Below, one piece after another: positions 51,426-60,224 of a stretch of DNA of 64,000 bases. The stretch is from Pararhizobium capsulatum DSM 1112 (GTDB lineage: Bacteria > Pseudomonadota > Alphaproteobacteria > Rhizobiales > Rhizobiaceae): NCBI RefSeq assembly GCF_030814475.1, contig NZ_JAUSVF010000002.1:982994-1046993 (forward strand), in the 5' to 3' direction. The translations under genes were made by a program, and so were the position numbers. The notes beneath the pieces were generated by a model. It worked only from the letters and a program-made list of their open reading frames with translations. It was not told the origin of the DNA and searched no databases. Every line of letters starts with the position of its first letter. Position 1 is the first letter of the stretch.

Positions 51426-52867
51426 CGGGGTTCGAGCACACCGCGTTAACTCGGCTGGGCCAGTTCTTCGGCCCGGCTGCTGCAGCGCATCCTGGCCTCT
51501 CCGGCTTCAGCCTCTTGAGCGAGGCGCGCGAGGCCTTCATCACCCGTTTGGCGCTGGCCGACCTGGCCGAGCGAAGTCTCGACATGCAGTACTATGTCTG
51601 GGACGGCGATACGACCGGCCGGATCATCGTCGATCGGGTGATGCGGGCAGCCGATCGCGGAGTCAAAGTGCGGCTCCTTGTCGACGATCCCTATTACAAA
51701 GCCAGCGATCAGGTCAAAGCTGCCCTCGACGCCCACCCCAACGTCGAGATTCGCCTGTTCAACCCGACGAGGAACCGGAGGTGGTCCAGGCTCGACTTCC
51801 TTGTCGACTTCCGCCGGGTCAACCGCCGCATGCACAATAAGCTGGTGGTGGCGGACAATTCGGCCGCGATCGTTGGCGGCCGCAATATCGGCGATGACTA
51901 CTATGGCGTGAACACTGTCGCCAATTTTCGTGATCTGGATGTGCTGGCGGTTGGGCCTGTTGTCGATGATCTGTCAGCGGTATTCGACCGTTACTGGAAC
52001 AGCGCCTCGACCGTGCCGATCGCCACCATCGTCGCACGCGCCTCCGGCACCGCCGATCTCGATGCCATCCTGACCCGCCTGCGCCAGGAGATCGCCGCCG
52101 CAGACTACCCCTACCCGATCGACCAGGATCTCGATGAGCTGGCGGCCCAAAGCGCCGAGCTGTGCGACAGTCTCGTGTGGGCGCCTGGACGGATCATCGC
52201 CGACGACCCGGAAGCGATCGCCCGCGGCAAGGCAGCGGACGACGTGGTCAACTTCATTCGCGGACGGGTCGACGGGCTTAAGGAAGAACTGCTTGCCGAG
52301 GCGCCCTATTTCGTCTTGCCAGCCCGAGCGCGCGCGATCGTAAAGGCGCTGCACGAGCGCAATGTCCGGGTGCGCGTGCTGACCAATTCGCTCGCGTCGA
52401 ACAACCAACTCGCCGCGCATTCATGCTATGCCAAGACCCGCAAGCGCCTGCTTGAGAACGGCATGGAACTCTACGAGCTGCGCGCCGACACCGACGCTTT
52501 CCGGCCGGGCTGGTCGCTCCGCTCCGAGCGATCGCGGGCGGCCTTGCACACCAAGGCCATGGTCTTCGACCACAAGGCCGTGTTTATCGGCAGTTTCAAC
52601 CTCGACCCACGTTCTGCAGTGATCAACACGGAAGCCGGCCTCTATATCGAGAGTCCGGAGCTTGCCGAGAAGCTGACGGCCTACATGGCGACCGGCGTCG
52701 CGCCCGCCAACTGCTACCGTGTCTTCCTTGACCCGAAGGGCGGAATCGTCTGGGAGACAGTGCGGCACGGCGAGATCGTCAACTACCGGACCGAGCCCGA
52801 AACAGGGTTCCGCCGGCGGCTTGTCGCCAACCTCGTGAAACTCCTGCCGATCGACTCACAGGTCTGA
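51413..52867 (+). CDS. Phospholipase D-family protein (two HKD motifs)
   Basis: The product is 484 residues from the ATG at 51413, with 51422 as a close alternative. Two HxKxxxxD motifs are present: RRMHNKLVVADNSAAIVGGR near residue 140 and RAALHTKAMVFDHKAVFIGS near 380, each followed by the GG/GS-RN or FNLDPRS segment typical of PLD-like phosphodiesterases. Cardiolipin-synthase-like enzymes and PLD-like nucleases share this plan. No signal peptide is visible; an N-terminal hydrophobic stretch is short. Both motifs are intact, so it is probably active. Confidence 0.87.
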   Translation: MFGMTGFEHTALTRLGQFFGPAAAAHPGLSGFSLLSEAREAFITRLALADLAERSLDMQYYVWDGDTTGRIIVDRVMRAADRGVKVRLLVDDPYYKASDQVKAALDAHPNVEIRLFNPTRNRRWSRLDFLVDFRRVNRRMHNKLVVADNSAAIVGGRNIGDDYYGVNTVANFRDLDVLAVGPVVDDLSAVFDRYWNSASTVPIATIVARASGTADLDAILTRLRQEIAAADYPYPIDQDLDELAAQSAELCDSLVWAPGRIIADDPEAIARGKAADDVVNFIRGRVDGLKEELLAEAPYFVLPARARAIVKALHERNVRVRVLTNSLASNNQLAAHSCYAKTRKRLLENGMELYELRADTDAFRPGWSLRSERSRAALHTKAMVFDHKAVFIGSFNLDPRSAVINTEAGLYIESPELAEKLTAYMATGVAPANCYRVFLDPKGGIVWETVRHGEIVNYRTEPETGFRRRLVANLVKLLPIDSQV

Positions 52868-53048
52868 CCCCACGCACTTTGCGCCCTCCTTCAATATTGC
52901 GTCCCGGCAAAAATCTGAGGTGTATCTGGACATGACTTTGGGACTCCGGGAGCTTATAGCAGGTATTGTATTCCCCGCCTTGGAATCTCGGTGAACCACT
53001 TTGAGCAGTCGATCCCGAGCAGCACTCGAACTCGAAAGCACGCATCGC

Positions 53049-53930
53049 ATGGATAGCAGCCCGTCGACCGCCAAGGCGGCAGTATGGATGGTGATGTCTG
53101 TGGTGTTGATACTGCTCATGGCCGTCTCGGGTCGAATTATTACCCGCGAGCTTAACGTCTTCCAGGCGATGGAAATGCGGTCCGTAATTGCCTTCTTTAT
53201 GCTGTTGCCCCTGGTTTATCGCGAAGGTGGTATCAGAGCGATGCGAACCAGCATCCTGCCGAGACATATTGGCCGGAACGTTGCCCACTATGCGGGGCAG
53301 TATGCTTGGCTCTTGGGCCTCACTCTCATTCCGCTGGCCCAGGTCATTTCGATTGAATTCACTGCACCCATTTGGGCTGCATTTCTGGCTGCCATCTTCT
53401 TGGGCGAGCGACTGACATGGCGGAAAGGTGTCGTCATCCTTTTTGGCTTGGCCGGCGTCGCATTGATCGTGCGTCCTGGTGTTGCACCGCTTAATCCAGG
53501 CCATTTGATAACGTTGGGAGCAGCCGTAGCTTTCGCTATCTCCTTCATTTCCACGAAGGCCCTGACACGCTCCGACAGTGCAACAAAGATCATATTCTGG
53601 ATGCTGGTCATCCAATCGATCATAGGGATCGTTCCGGCGCTGAACGTGTGGCTGTGGCCCTCCGCCTCCACATGGCCATGGATATTCCTGTTCGCATTCG
53701 CAGGTTCATTCGCCCACTTTTGCATGGCGAAGGCATTGGGCCTTGCGGATGCGACTGTCGTGATGCCCATGGACTATCTGAGGGTGCCGTTATCGGCTGC
53801 GCTCGGGTATTTGTTATATTCCGAGGCGATCAACGGCTTCACGGCTATAGGTGCAGGCCTGATCCTGGTTGGCAATCTTTTCAATCTGCGGCGACCGAAT
53901 GCGAAGAACGTCGAGTCCACACCGATTTGA
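53049..53930 (+). CDS. EamA/DMT-family transporter
   Basis: The product is 293 residues from the ATG at 53049; the open frame extends back to a TTG at 53001. It has about ten hydrophobic spans in two repeats, the EamA (DUF6) pattern, with EMRSVIAFFMLLPLVYREGG in the first half and MPMDYLRVPLSAALGYLLYS near the end of the second. These proteins export or import small metabolites. The direction and substrate cannot be read. The gene begins 182 nt after the phospholipase-D-like gene. Confidence 0.87.
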   Translation: MDSSPSTAKAAVWMVMSVVLILLMAVSGRIITRELNVFQAMEMRSVIAFFMLLPLVYREGGIRAMRTSILPRHIGRNVAHYAGQYAWLLGLTLIPLAQVISIEFTAPIWAAFLAAIFLGERLTWRKGVVILFGLAGVALIVRPGVAPLNPGHLITLGAAVAFAISFISTKALTRSDSATKIIFWMLVIQSIIGIVPALNVWLWPSASTWPWIFLFAFAGSFAHFCMAKALGLADATVVMPMDYLRVPLSAALGYLLYSEAINGFTAIGAGLILVGNLFNLRRPNAKNVESTPI

Positions 53931-54252
53931 CGATCACGAAAACTGACTTGCCTATGTCGAGGTAGCTTGCAAAGCGGAGACGAGCAGAACTCTTGCGGGG
54001 CTGGTTCGCGATGTCGTCGGCTCTCTGGGGTCCCGAGCTGCGTTGCATTAAAGTCTTGAGCCGATCGCAAAAAATAGCTTTTCGCGTGCAAGGTCGCATT
54101 TGGGCGGGACCGCGTCATGGCTCGTTTGCGCCATTTGCGGTCTTCCGGATAACCCGCGCTGTCTGACAGAACGCTGACGTCAGCGCTCAATGGCTTGTCA
54201 GTGAGCATATGCAATTCTGTTCTCGTAAAAACGTGGATGGAAGGGAATCACC
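53931..54252. other. Gene-poor interval
   Basis: No supported gene or strong hairpin is seen in these 322 nt. Short frames on both strands are not convincing. The promoter of the Asp/His/Gly-rich protein gene presumably lies at the right end. Confidence 0.45.
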
Positions 54253-54819
54253 ATGTCAATTCGTCTGAGAATGCTCTGTGTGACATCCGCCGCCCTCCTT
54301 GCTGTGGGTGGGGCTCCCATATTGTGGCCGACCGCCGACCTGTTTTCATCGGCGGCTTTTGCGCGCGGCGGCGATGACTCTGGCAGTGACGACCACGGCG
54401 GTCGCGACGGTGGTGACCACTCCGACGGTGATGACCACGGTGGTCGCGGCGGCCATGACGATGGCAGCAACGATGACCATGGGGGTCGCAGTAGCGACGA
54501 TAACTCCGATGACCATGGTCGCGGACGCGACGACCGCGCTGGTGACGACCGCGATCGGCGAGGCCATGACATAGGCCTGGAGACCGACGACAATCAGCAC
54601 GAACGGCAATCGCGTCCGGAGATCGTTCTCAACGTCTCTCTTACGAGCCTGGCAGGCCTTGTCGATGGATCATTGGTAGCGGTTGACCAACTCGGCCGGC
54701 ATCTGGAAATCGAAGTTGAAATCGAGCACGGTCAGCGCGTTGTGAAGGCCCAGGTCCATCGATCCGACGCTGTCCGCATTCCCGGACCCATCGCGACTGT
54801 CAGGGTTATTGCTCCCTAG
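54253..54819 (+). CDS. Secreted Asp/His/Gly-rich low-complexity protein
   Basis: The product is 188 residues. Residues 1-~38 are a signal peptide (MLCVTSAALLAVGGAPILW core, with AFARGG after it). Residues ~39-110 consist almost wholly of Asp, Gly, His, Arg and Ser in DDHGGR-like repeats. Residues ~120-188 form a short folded tail (EIVLNVSLTSLAGLVDGSLV; HLEIEVEIEHGQRVVKAQV) of unknown family. The repeat content could bind divalent metals such as Ca, Ni or Zn, or be a disordered envelope segment. The codon repeats may be prone to length change. Confidence 0.75.
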   Translation: MSIRLRMLCVTSAALLAVGGAPILWPTADLFSSAAFARGGDDSGSDDHGGRDGGDHSDGDDHGGRGGHDDGSNDDHGGRSSDDNSDDHGRGRDDRAGDDRDRRGHDIGLETDDNQHERQSRPEIVLNVSLTSLAGLVDGSLVAVDQLGRHLEIEVEIEHGQRVVKAQVHRSDAVRIPGPIATVRVIAP

Positions 54820-55103
54820 ATGCCGTAATGGGCCGGCGCCTCATTAGTAGCCAGTTGGGTGGCGACTGGTATGCATATTGCACTGGACTCCGCCGTCTAT
54901 TGGCGGAGTCCAGTTGTCTCATCGACTTGTCCAAGAAAATCTGGTGTCATTTTACCCGTTGGTATGCGATCCATCATGTGGTTTCAGATGCGGCATTTCT
55001 GAAAAGCGAAACGCCGCCGCCAGTGCTTGTTCGTCGATAATGATGCCACGACCCGGCTCATCCGGAACAGTATAGGCCGAGCCAAGGCGTTAGATACGTT
55101 TGA

Positions 55104-55838
55104 TCACCTGAGGATCACGCTCATCGACAGCTCGTCGCCCAGATGAACTGAGATGCGTCCGGGTTCAGCGATTGGAATGGCACCACAAAGAGACCCCGTG
55201 GTAATCACCGTCCCGGCCTTGAGCGATGTCTCCGCACGCCCGGATGCGTTGGCGTAACCTAACAGCCACGTCAGGGGATCGTCGACTGGATGGTGACTGC
55301 GTCCATCGAACAAGGGCTTGTCGTTGAGCTCAATATATAGGTCTAATTCACCAACCGTGTTCAACAGTTCCTTGCCAGTCGGAGGCCCCAGCACATAGCC
55401 CCGGTTTCCAAGTCTGTCCGCCAGGAAGAGAGGAAAGGAGAGCTTGCCTCCCTCTTCGACGGCGGACGACACCAACTCGATACCCAGGAAAATATCGGAT
55501 ATCGCACTCAATATCTCCGCGCGAACGTAAGGCTGCGCGCGGATGGGCAGGCGCTTTCCTAATCGCACGGCAAGCTCAACCTCAAGCTTCGGATTTGCGC
55601 CCATCGACAGCGAACTATCTGCAGCTTCGAGAAACGGATGAAGCAATGCCGCGACTGCGTAGCCGTCCGGAGAAATAGCTACCTTCCATGCTTCATGATT
55701 GGCGCCTTCAAGGTCAGCCAGCGCCATCTGAACTTCCATCGCTTCGGCTAGACCGGCCGGCGCCTGGAACTCGGCTGTCGGTTCTGCTCGATTTCCCGCC
55801 CGGAGAAGAAATAAATTTTGCGCAAGGCGTCCCGGCAT
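55104..55838 (-). CDS. 2-keto-4-pentenoate hydratase/FAA-hydrolase-like protein
   Basis: The product is 244 residues from an ATG at 55838 with GGAG 5 nt upstream. Features of the MhpD/fumarylacetoacetate hydrolase-like family are present: KLEVELAVRLGKRLPIRAQP, LGIELVSSAVEEGGKL, GYVLGPPTGKELLNTVGELD and VITTGSLCGAIPIAEPGRIS. Family members hydrate or hydrolyse enol-keto acids in aromatic degradation. The neighbours give no pathway context. Length fits MhpD-like proteins. Confidence 0.82.
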   Translation of the reverse strand: MPGRLAQNLFLLRAGNRAEPTAEFQAPAGLAEAMEVQMALADLEGANHEAWKVAISPDGYAVAALLHPFLEAADSSLSMGANPKLEVELAVRLGKRLPIRAQPYVRAEILSAISDIFLGIELVSSAVEEGGKLSFPLFLADRLGNRGYVLGPPTGKELLNTVGELDLYIELNDKPLFDGRSHHPVDDPLTWLLGYANASGRAETSLKAGTVITTGSLCGAIPIAEPGRISVHLGDELSMSVILR

Positions 55839-55967
55839 GCTGTCTCCTATAATGCTACCCTGAATGTCGATTGGCGGTATATTACAATTGCCCGTTCGGA
55901 AAGCTTTGAAAATAGACGCACTCCCGAATTCGTCGTATCAGTGCTACCAAGAACCGTCGATAACCGT

Positions 55968-56140
55968 GCTCACCAGGCTGGTGGGAGGAACGCTTCTGGA
56001 AATAAAGGACCTCCAGGTCAGGTTCGACACCGCCGCCGGCCGCATTCTCGCCCTCAACGGCGTATCCTTTTCTCTGGAGCGCGGCGATGATGGATCTCAT
56101 CCCCGATCCGCCAGGTGCTGTGGGTATGTCACAGCGCGAG
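55968..56140 (+). pseudogene. Truncated N-terminus of a Dpp/Opp ABC ATPase
   Basis: A frame reads LLEIKDLQVRFDTAAGRILA followed by LNGVSFSLERGD, the first ~40 residues of a DppD/OppD-type ATPase. It then breaks off before the Walker A motif. Another frame then carries a DLIPDPPG-like piece, which resembles the C-terminal end of such ATPases. The rest is missing. It lies 560 nt upstream of the intact dpp operon, so it may be the scar of an older transporter gene. Confidence 0.5.
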
Positions 56141-56700
56141 CCATCGCTCTCTCTTTTGTTCCGATCTCAACCATTTTACAAACGTCCTCCGTGCTCGGGC
56201 CGGGCCAATCGACCGAGAGGGAGAAAGCGTGCTGAGCCAAGCCAAGCAGATCGAAGGTATCGCTTGCGGGCCAGACGAGCTCCGGCATCTGCGAAAAATT
56301 GCCTGCTTCCTCATCAGGCTCCTGAGCCCGCTTTCGACAATAATGGGGAATTTCCGTTCGAGATCCGGAAAATTTCGAGACAAATACTCCGACTAAAAGC
56401 GCGTGGCAGCAAAGCGCATCAACACGGGCACGGATGAGAACGACGTATCCAGCCAATCCTTTCTAGCGGGGCTAGAAGAAGAGGACCCATCCGCAAATCA
56501 AGGCTAGATATCCAAATTTTCCAATAAAAAACAAATACCTACAATATTGTTTTCGTTTCGGCCGCAAAGGTAGGATCACGTCTCTCTCCAACATCGCATT
56601 GGGTTTCTATTTTGTCGTCACGACTTCGGCGTCCGGCCCGGCGTTGCGGTTGCTGGCGTACTGGACGACGCAAGCCTTTGCATTTTCACAGGAGAGTAGA
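56141..56700. other. Gene-poor leader of the dpp operon
   Basis: About 560 nt without a supported gene. The 56520-56570 part is AT-rich (CCAATAAAAAACAAATACC) and probably includes the operon promoter; no exact -35/-10 pair was fixed. A frame open from 56599 would extend the binding protein upstream but lacks a ribosome binding site. Confidence 0.4.
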
Positions 56701-58290
56701 ATGAACAGACGACCCGGAACGGCCAAGTTTATTGGCGCGGTTTTCAGCCTTGCCCTGGCCCTGTCGGCAAGTGCCGCCTATGCCGAGACGCCAGCCAATG
56801 CGCTGATCGTCGCGCAGTCCATCGACGATGCCGTCAGCTTTGACCCGGCCGAAGGTTTCGAACTGACGACGGTGCAGTCGTTCAACAATCTCTACCAGCG
56901 CCTGATCGAATCCAACCGTGACGACGGCACGAAAATCCAGCCGGCACTTGCCGCGTCCTGGGAAGCCGGCGCCGATGGAAAGAGCCTGACATTCGCCCTG
57001 ACGAGCGGAGCAAAATTCTCTTCAGGAAACCCGGTCCGACCGGAAGATGTGATCTTCTCGCTCACCCGCGCCGTCAAGCTCAACAAATCACCGGCCTTCA
57101 TTCTGAACGAGCTCGGCTGGACAGCTGAAAACGTCGACAAGGCAATCGAGAAAATCGACGACACCCATGTGAAGCTCACCTGGTCCGCTGATGTCGGCCC
57201 TGCCTTCGCACTGTCGCTGCTGACGGCACCTATCGCTTCCGTCGTCGATGAGCAGACCGTCTCGGCTGAAGCGAAAGACAATGATTTCGGCAATGGCTGG
57301 CTGAAGACCAACTCTGCTGGCAGCGGCGCCTTCAAGATCGCCTCCTACACGCCGCATGAGGCGCTGGTGCTGGAAGCAAACGCCGAATCATCGGACAAGC
57401 CAAAGCTTGAAACTGTCATCCTGCGCAATGTGCCGGATGTTGCCGCTCGCCGCCTGCTCGTCGAACAGGGCGATGCCGATATCGCCCGTGGGCTTGGCGC
57501 CGACCAGATCAATGCACTGAAGGACAAGGCCGGCATCAACGTTCTTTCGGTTCCCTCCGCCCGCTCCGATTACATCCTCATCAACTCCAAGGCCAACGAG
57601 ACGCTGGGCAACCCGGCTTTCTGGGAGGCGGCTCGCTACCTCGTCGACTACAACGGTATCGCCAAGGACCTGCTGCGCGGCCAGAGCCAGGTCCATCAGG
57701 CGTTCCTGCCCGTCGGTTTCCCCGGCGCGCTGACCGATACCCCGTTCTCGCTCGACGTCGAAAAAGCCAAGAAGGTGCTCGCCGACGCCGGGATCAAGAC
57801 ACCGGTAAAGGTCGAGTTCATCGTGTTCAACGACCAGCCGTTCCTGTCGATCGCGCAGTCGCTGCAGGCCTCCTTCGCCAAGGCCGGCATCGAACTGGAC
57901 ATCCAGCCGGGTGTGGCCAGCGACATCTATGCCAAGGGCCGCTCCGGCCAGTACCAGATGACCCTGCGCTACTGGATCCCGGATTATTTCGACCCGCATT
58001 CCAACGCCAGCGCCTTTGCCATCAACCGTGACAACTCCACCAACACGGCCGCGAAATATGCAGGCTGGGTGATCCCGGAAATCACCGACGAGACGCTCGC
58101 CGCCGTCAAGGAACAGGATGCTGCCAAGCGCGTGGCTCTCTACGAAGACCTGCAGAAGAAGGTGCAGAAAAGCTCGCCCTTCGTTTTCATGCTTCAGGGC
58201 AACGATCAGGTCGTGATAAGCGACAAGGTGAAAAATTATGTCCAGGGCCTGAATGCCGACCAGGTCTATTACGATCACGTGGAGAAGTAA
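56701..58290 (+). CDS. Dpp/Opp-type ABC transporter substrate-binding protein
   Basis: The product is 529 residues from an ATG at 56701 with AGGAGAG 5 nt upstream. The signal peptide (AKFIGAVFSLALALSASAAYA) is followed by a solute-binding family 5 domain: DDAVSFDPAEGFELTTVQSF, then WTAENVDKAIEKIDDTHVKL, IASYTPHEALVLEAN and FLPVGFPGALTDTPFSLDVE. It should bind peptides or similar compounds in the periplasm for the DppBC-DF transporter encoded downstream. The permease gene is separated from it by an 18-bp hairpin. Confidence 0.92.
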   Translation: MNRRPGTAKFIGAVFSLALALSASAAYAETPANALIVAQSIDDAVSFDPAEGFELTTVQSFNNLYQRLIESNRDDGTKIQPALAASWEAGADGKSLTFALTSGAKFSSGNPVRPEDVIFSLTRAVKLNKSPAFILNELGWTAENVDKAIEKIDDTHVKLTWSADVGPAFALSLLTAPIASVVDEQTVSAEAKDNDFGNGWLKTNSAGSGAFKIASYTPHEALVLEANAESSDKPKLETVILRNVPDVAARRLLVEQGDADIARGLGADQINALKDKAGINVLSVPSARSDYILINSKANETLGNPAFWEAARYLVDYNGIAKDLLRGQSQVHQAFLPVGFPGALTDTPFSLDVEKAKKVLADAGIKTPVKVEFIVFNDQPFLSIAQSLQASFAKAGIELDIQPGVASDIYAKGRSGQYQMTLRYWIPDYFDPHSNASAFAINRDNSTNTAAKYAGWVIPEITDETLAAVKEQDAAKRVALYEDLQKKVQKSSPFVFMLQGNDQVVISDKVKNYVQGLNADQVYYDHVEK

Positions 58291-58325
58291 TTGCAGCACG
58301 CGGTTTCCCGCAGCCTGCCCGACCC

Positions 58326-58368
58326 AGACAACTCCCGCCAGCGGCCACGCTGGCGGGAGTTGTCTTTG
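58326..58368 (+). promoter_or_regulatory. 18-bp hairpin that overlaps the probable ribosome binding site and start of the first permease gene
   Basis: AGACAACTCCCGCCAGCG (58326-58343) pairs perfectly with 58348-58365 around GCCA. The right arm includes CGGGAG, placed about 6 nt ahead of the likely TTG start at 58366. Closing of the hairpin would hide the binding site and so lower permease translation relative to the binding protein, or act as a 3-prime stabiliser of the upstream message. Confidence 0.6.
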
Positions 58369-59373
58369 CTCGGGTCGTTTCTGAAATGGCTGTCATCCTT
58401 TGCGGTCACCCTTCTCGGCCTCGCGCTGGTGACCTTCGCCATGACGCGGCTGTCGCCGATCGATCCGGCCCTGCAGATGGTCGGCGATCATGCCAGCCAG
58501 TCGACCTATCAGGCGGCCCGGCTGGAACTCGGTCTTGACCAGCCTCTGCCCGTGCAATTTCTCCGCTACCTGCAACAAGCGGCGTCCGGCAACTTCGGCC
58601 AGTCAATCTCGACCGGCCAACCCGTTGCCTCGGACATCGCGCGAACATTTCCGGCCACAATCGAGCTGGCGACGGCGGCCATTATCATTGGCAGCCTGAT
58701 CGGGCTGTCCCTCGGCATTGCCGCGGCAATGCGCCAGGGTGGGCTCATCGACGCGATTGCACGCTTCATTTCGTTGTTTGGTTATTCCGTGCCGATCTTC
58801 TGGCTCGGCCTGCTGATGCTTCTCCTGTTTTATGCGCGGCTGCACTGGGCGCCCGGCCCGGGCCGGCTCGACGTGATGTTTCAATATACGGTCAAGCCGA
58901 TCACCGGCTTTGCGCTTGTCGATACCTGGATGTCCGGCAAGGCGGGCGCCTTCCGCGACGCCCTTGCCCATCTGGCGTTGCCCGCCATCTTGCTCGCCTT
59001 CCATGCGCTCGCAGGCATCTCACGGTTGACGAGGGCCTCGATTCTTTCGGAGCTGGGCCAGGAATATGTGCTGACGGCGCGGGCGAAAGGCGCCGGCATG
59101 AAGACGGTCGTCTTCATCCACATCCTGCCGAACATCGCAGGCACGCTGCTCACCGTGATCGCGCTCGCCTATGCAAGCCTGCTCGAAGGCGCCGTCCTGA
59201 CCGAAACCGTCTTCGCCTGGCCGGGGATCGGCCGCTACCTGACGACCGCGATGTTTTCCGGGGACATGCCGGCCATTCTGGGCGCAACGCTGGTTGTCGG
59301 CAGCTGCTTCGTGCTTCTCAACGCGCTCACTGATCTCGCCGCCGACAGAATTCACAGGGGCCAGATCAGATGA
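58366..59373 (+). CDS. Dpp/Opp-type ABC transporter permease B
   Basis: The product is 335 residues from a TTG at 58366, beginning LGSFLKWLSSFAVTLLGLAL, which gives the normal N-terminal helix; the frame is open back to a TTG at 58291, adding 25 residues in a hairpin-rich region. About six spans, with RASILSELGQEYVLTARAKG, the coupling-helix EAA-like motif of DppB, and TLLTVIALAYASLLEGAVLTETVFAWPG-type C-terminal region. Together with the next gene it forms the channel. The TTG start and hairpin suggest controlled translation. Confidence 0.88.
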   Translation: MLGSFLKWLSSFAVTLLGLALVTFAMTRLSPIDPALQMVGDHASQSTYQAARLELGLDQPLPVQFLRYLQQAASGNFGQSISTGQPVASDIARTFPATIELATAAIIIGSLIGLSLGIAAAMRQGGLIDAIARFISLFGYSVPIFWLGLLMLLLFYARLHWAPGPGRLDVMFQYTVKPITGFALVDTWMSGKAGAFRDALAHLALPAILLAFHALAGISRLTRASILSELGQEYVLTARAKGAGMKTVVFIHILPNIAGTLLTVIALAYASLLEGAVLTETVFAWPGIGRYLTTAMFSGDMPAILGATLVVGSCFVLLNALTDLAADRIHRGQIR

Positions 59374-60224
59374 CAGCCCTCTCCCCTCTATCCCCCGCGC
59401 GTCTACTGAAGCGGCGGTTGACCCGCTCTCCCTCCGCGACGACCGGGGCAACCATTATCCTCGTCGTCCTGATGGTGGCGCTGCTCGCTCCATGGCTCGC
59501 ACCTTTCGACCCCAATCTTCAGGAAACCGCCAAGCGATTGATGCCGCCAGGCGCGGAACATTGGCTGGGCACGGACGCCTTCGGGCGCGACATCCTTTCC
59601 CGGTTGATCTACGGCGCGCGACCAACCCTGCTGCTCGTCATCTTCGTCGTGGTACTGATGGCTCCGGTCGGCATCACCATCGGCATCCTCGCCGGCTATT
59701 TTGGAGGGCTGGTCGAGCGTGGCCTGATGCGCATCACCGATATCGTCATGTCTTTCCCGCGCCTGCTGCTCGCCTTTGCCTTCGTCGCAATCATGGGGCC
59801 GGGCCTTCTGAACGGCGCCCTGGCTTTGGCGCTGACGAGCTGGCCCGCCTATGCCCGTCAGGCGCGCGTCGAGACCGCGAAGCTTGCCAAAAGCGACTAC
59901 CTCGCGGCTGCCGAGATGGTCGGCATCAAGGGGCCGCGGCTGTTGTTCGGGCATATCCTGCCCTTGGTGCTTCCCTCGGCCACGATCCGGCTGGCGCTCG
60001 ATCTCTCCGGCATCATCCTTGCGGCCGCCGGCCTCGGCTTTCTTGGCCTCGGCGTGCGCCCGCCCACCGCCGAATGGGGTTCGATGGTGGCCGAAGGTAC
60101 GCAGGTGATCTTCGATCAATGGTGGATCGCGGCCACGCCCGGCCTCGCCATTCTCGTCACATCCTTCGGCTTCAACCTTCTGGCGGACGGCCTGCGCGAC
60201 CTGACGGATCCCCGCAATGACTGA
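59370..60224 (+). CDS. Dpp/Opp-type ABC transporter permease C
   Basis: The product is 284 residues. It begins with an N-terminal helix after RLTRSPSATTGATIILVVLM, has GTDAFGRDILSRLIYGARPT (the DppC-typical periplasmic motif) and the coupling loop SDYLAAAEMVGIKGPRLLFG. It overlaps the preceding permease gene by 4 nt (ATGA) and the ATPase gene by 8 nt, so the operon is tightly coupled. Confidence 0.91.
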   Translation: MTALSPLSPARLLKRRLTRSPSATTGATIILVVLMVALLAPWLAPFDPNLQETAKRLMPPGAEHWLGTDAFGRDILSRLIYGARPTLLLVIFVVVLMAPVGITIGILAGYFGGLVERGLMRITDIVMSFPRLLLAFAFVAIMGPGLLNGALALALTSWPAYARQARVETAKLAKSDYLAAAEMVGIKGPRLLFGHILPLVLPSATIRLALDLSGIILAAAGLGFLGLGVRPPTAEWGSMVAEGTQVIFDQWWIAATPGLAILVTSFGFNLLADGLRDLTDPRND

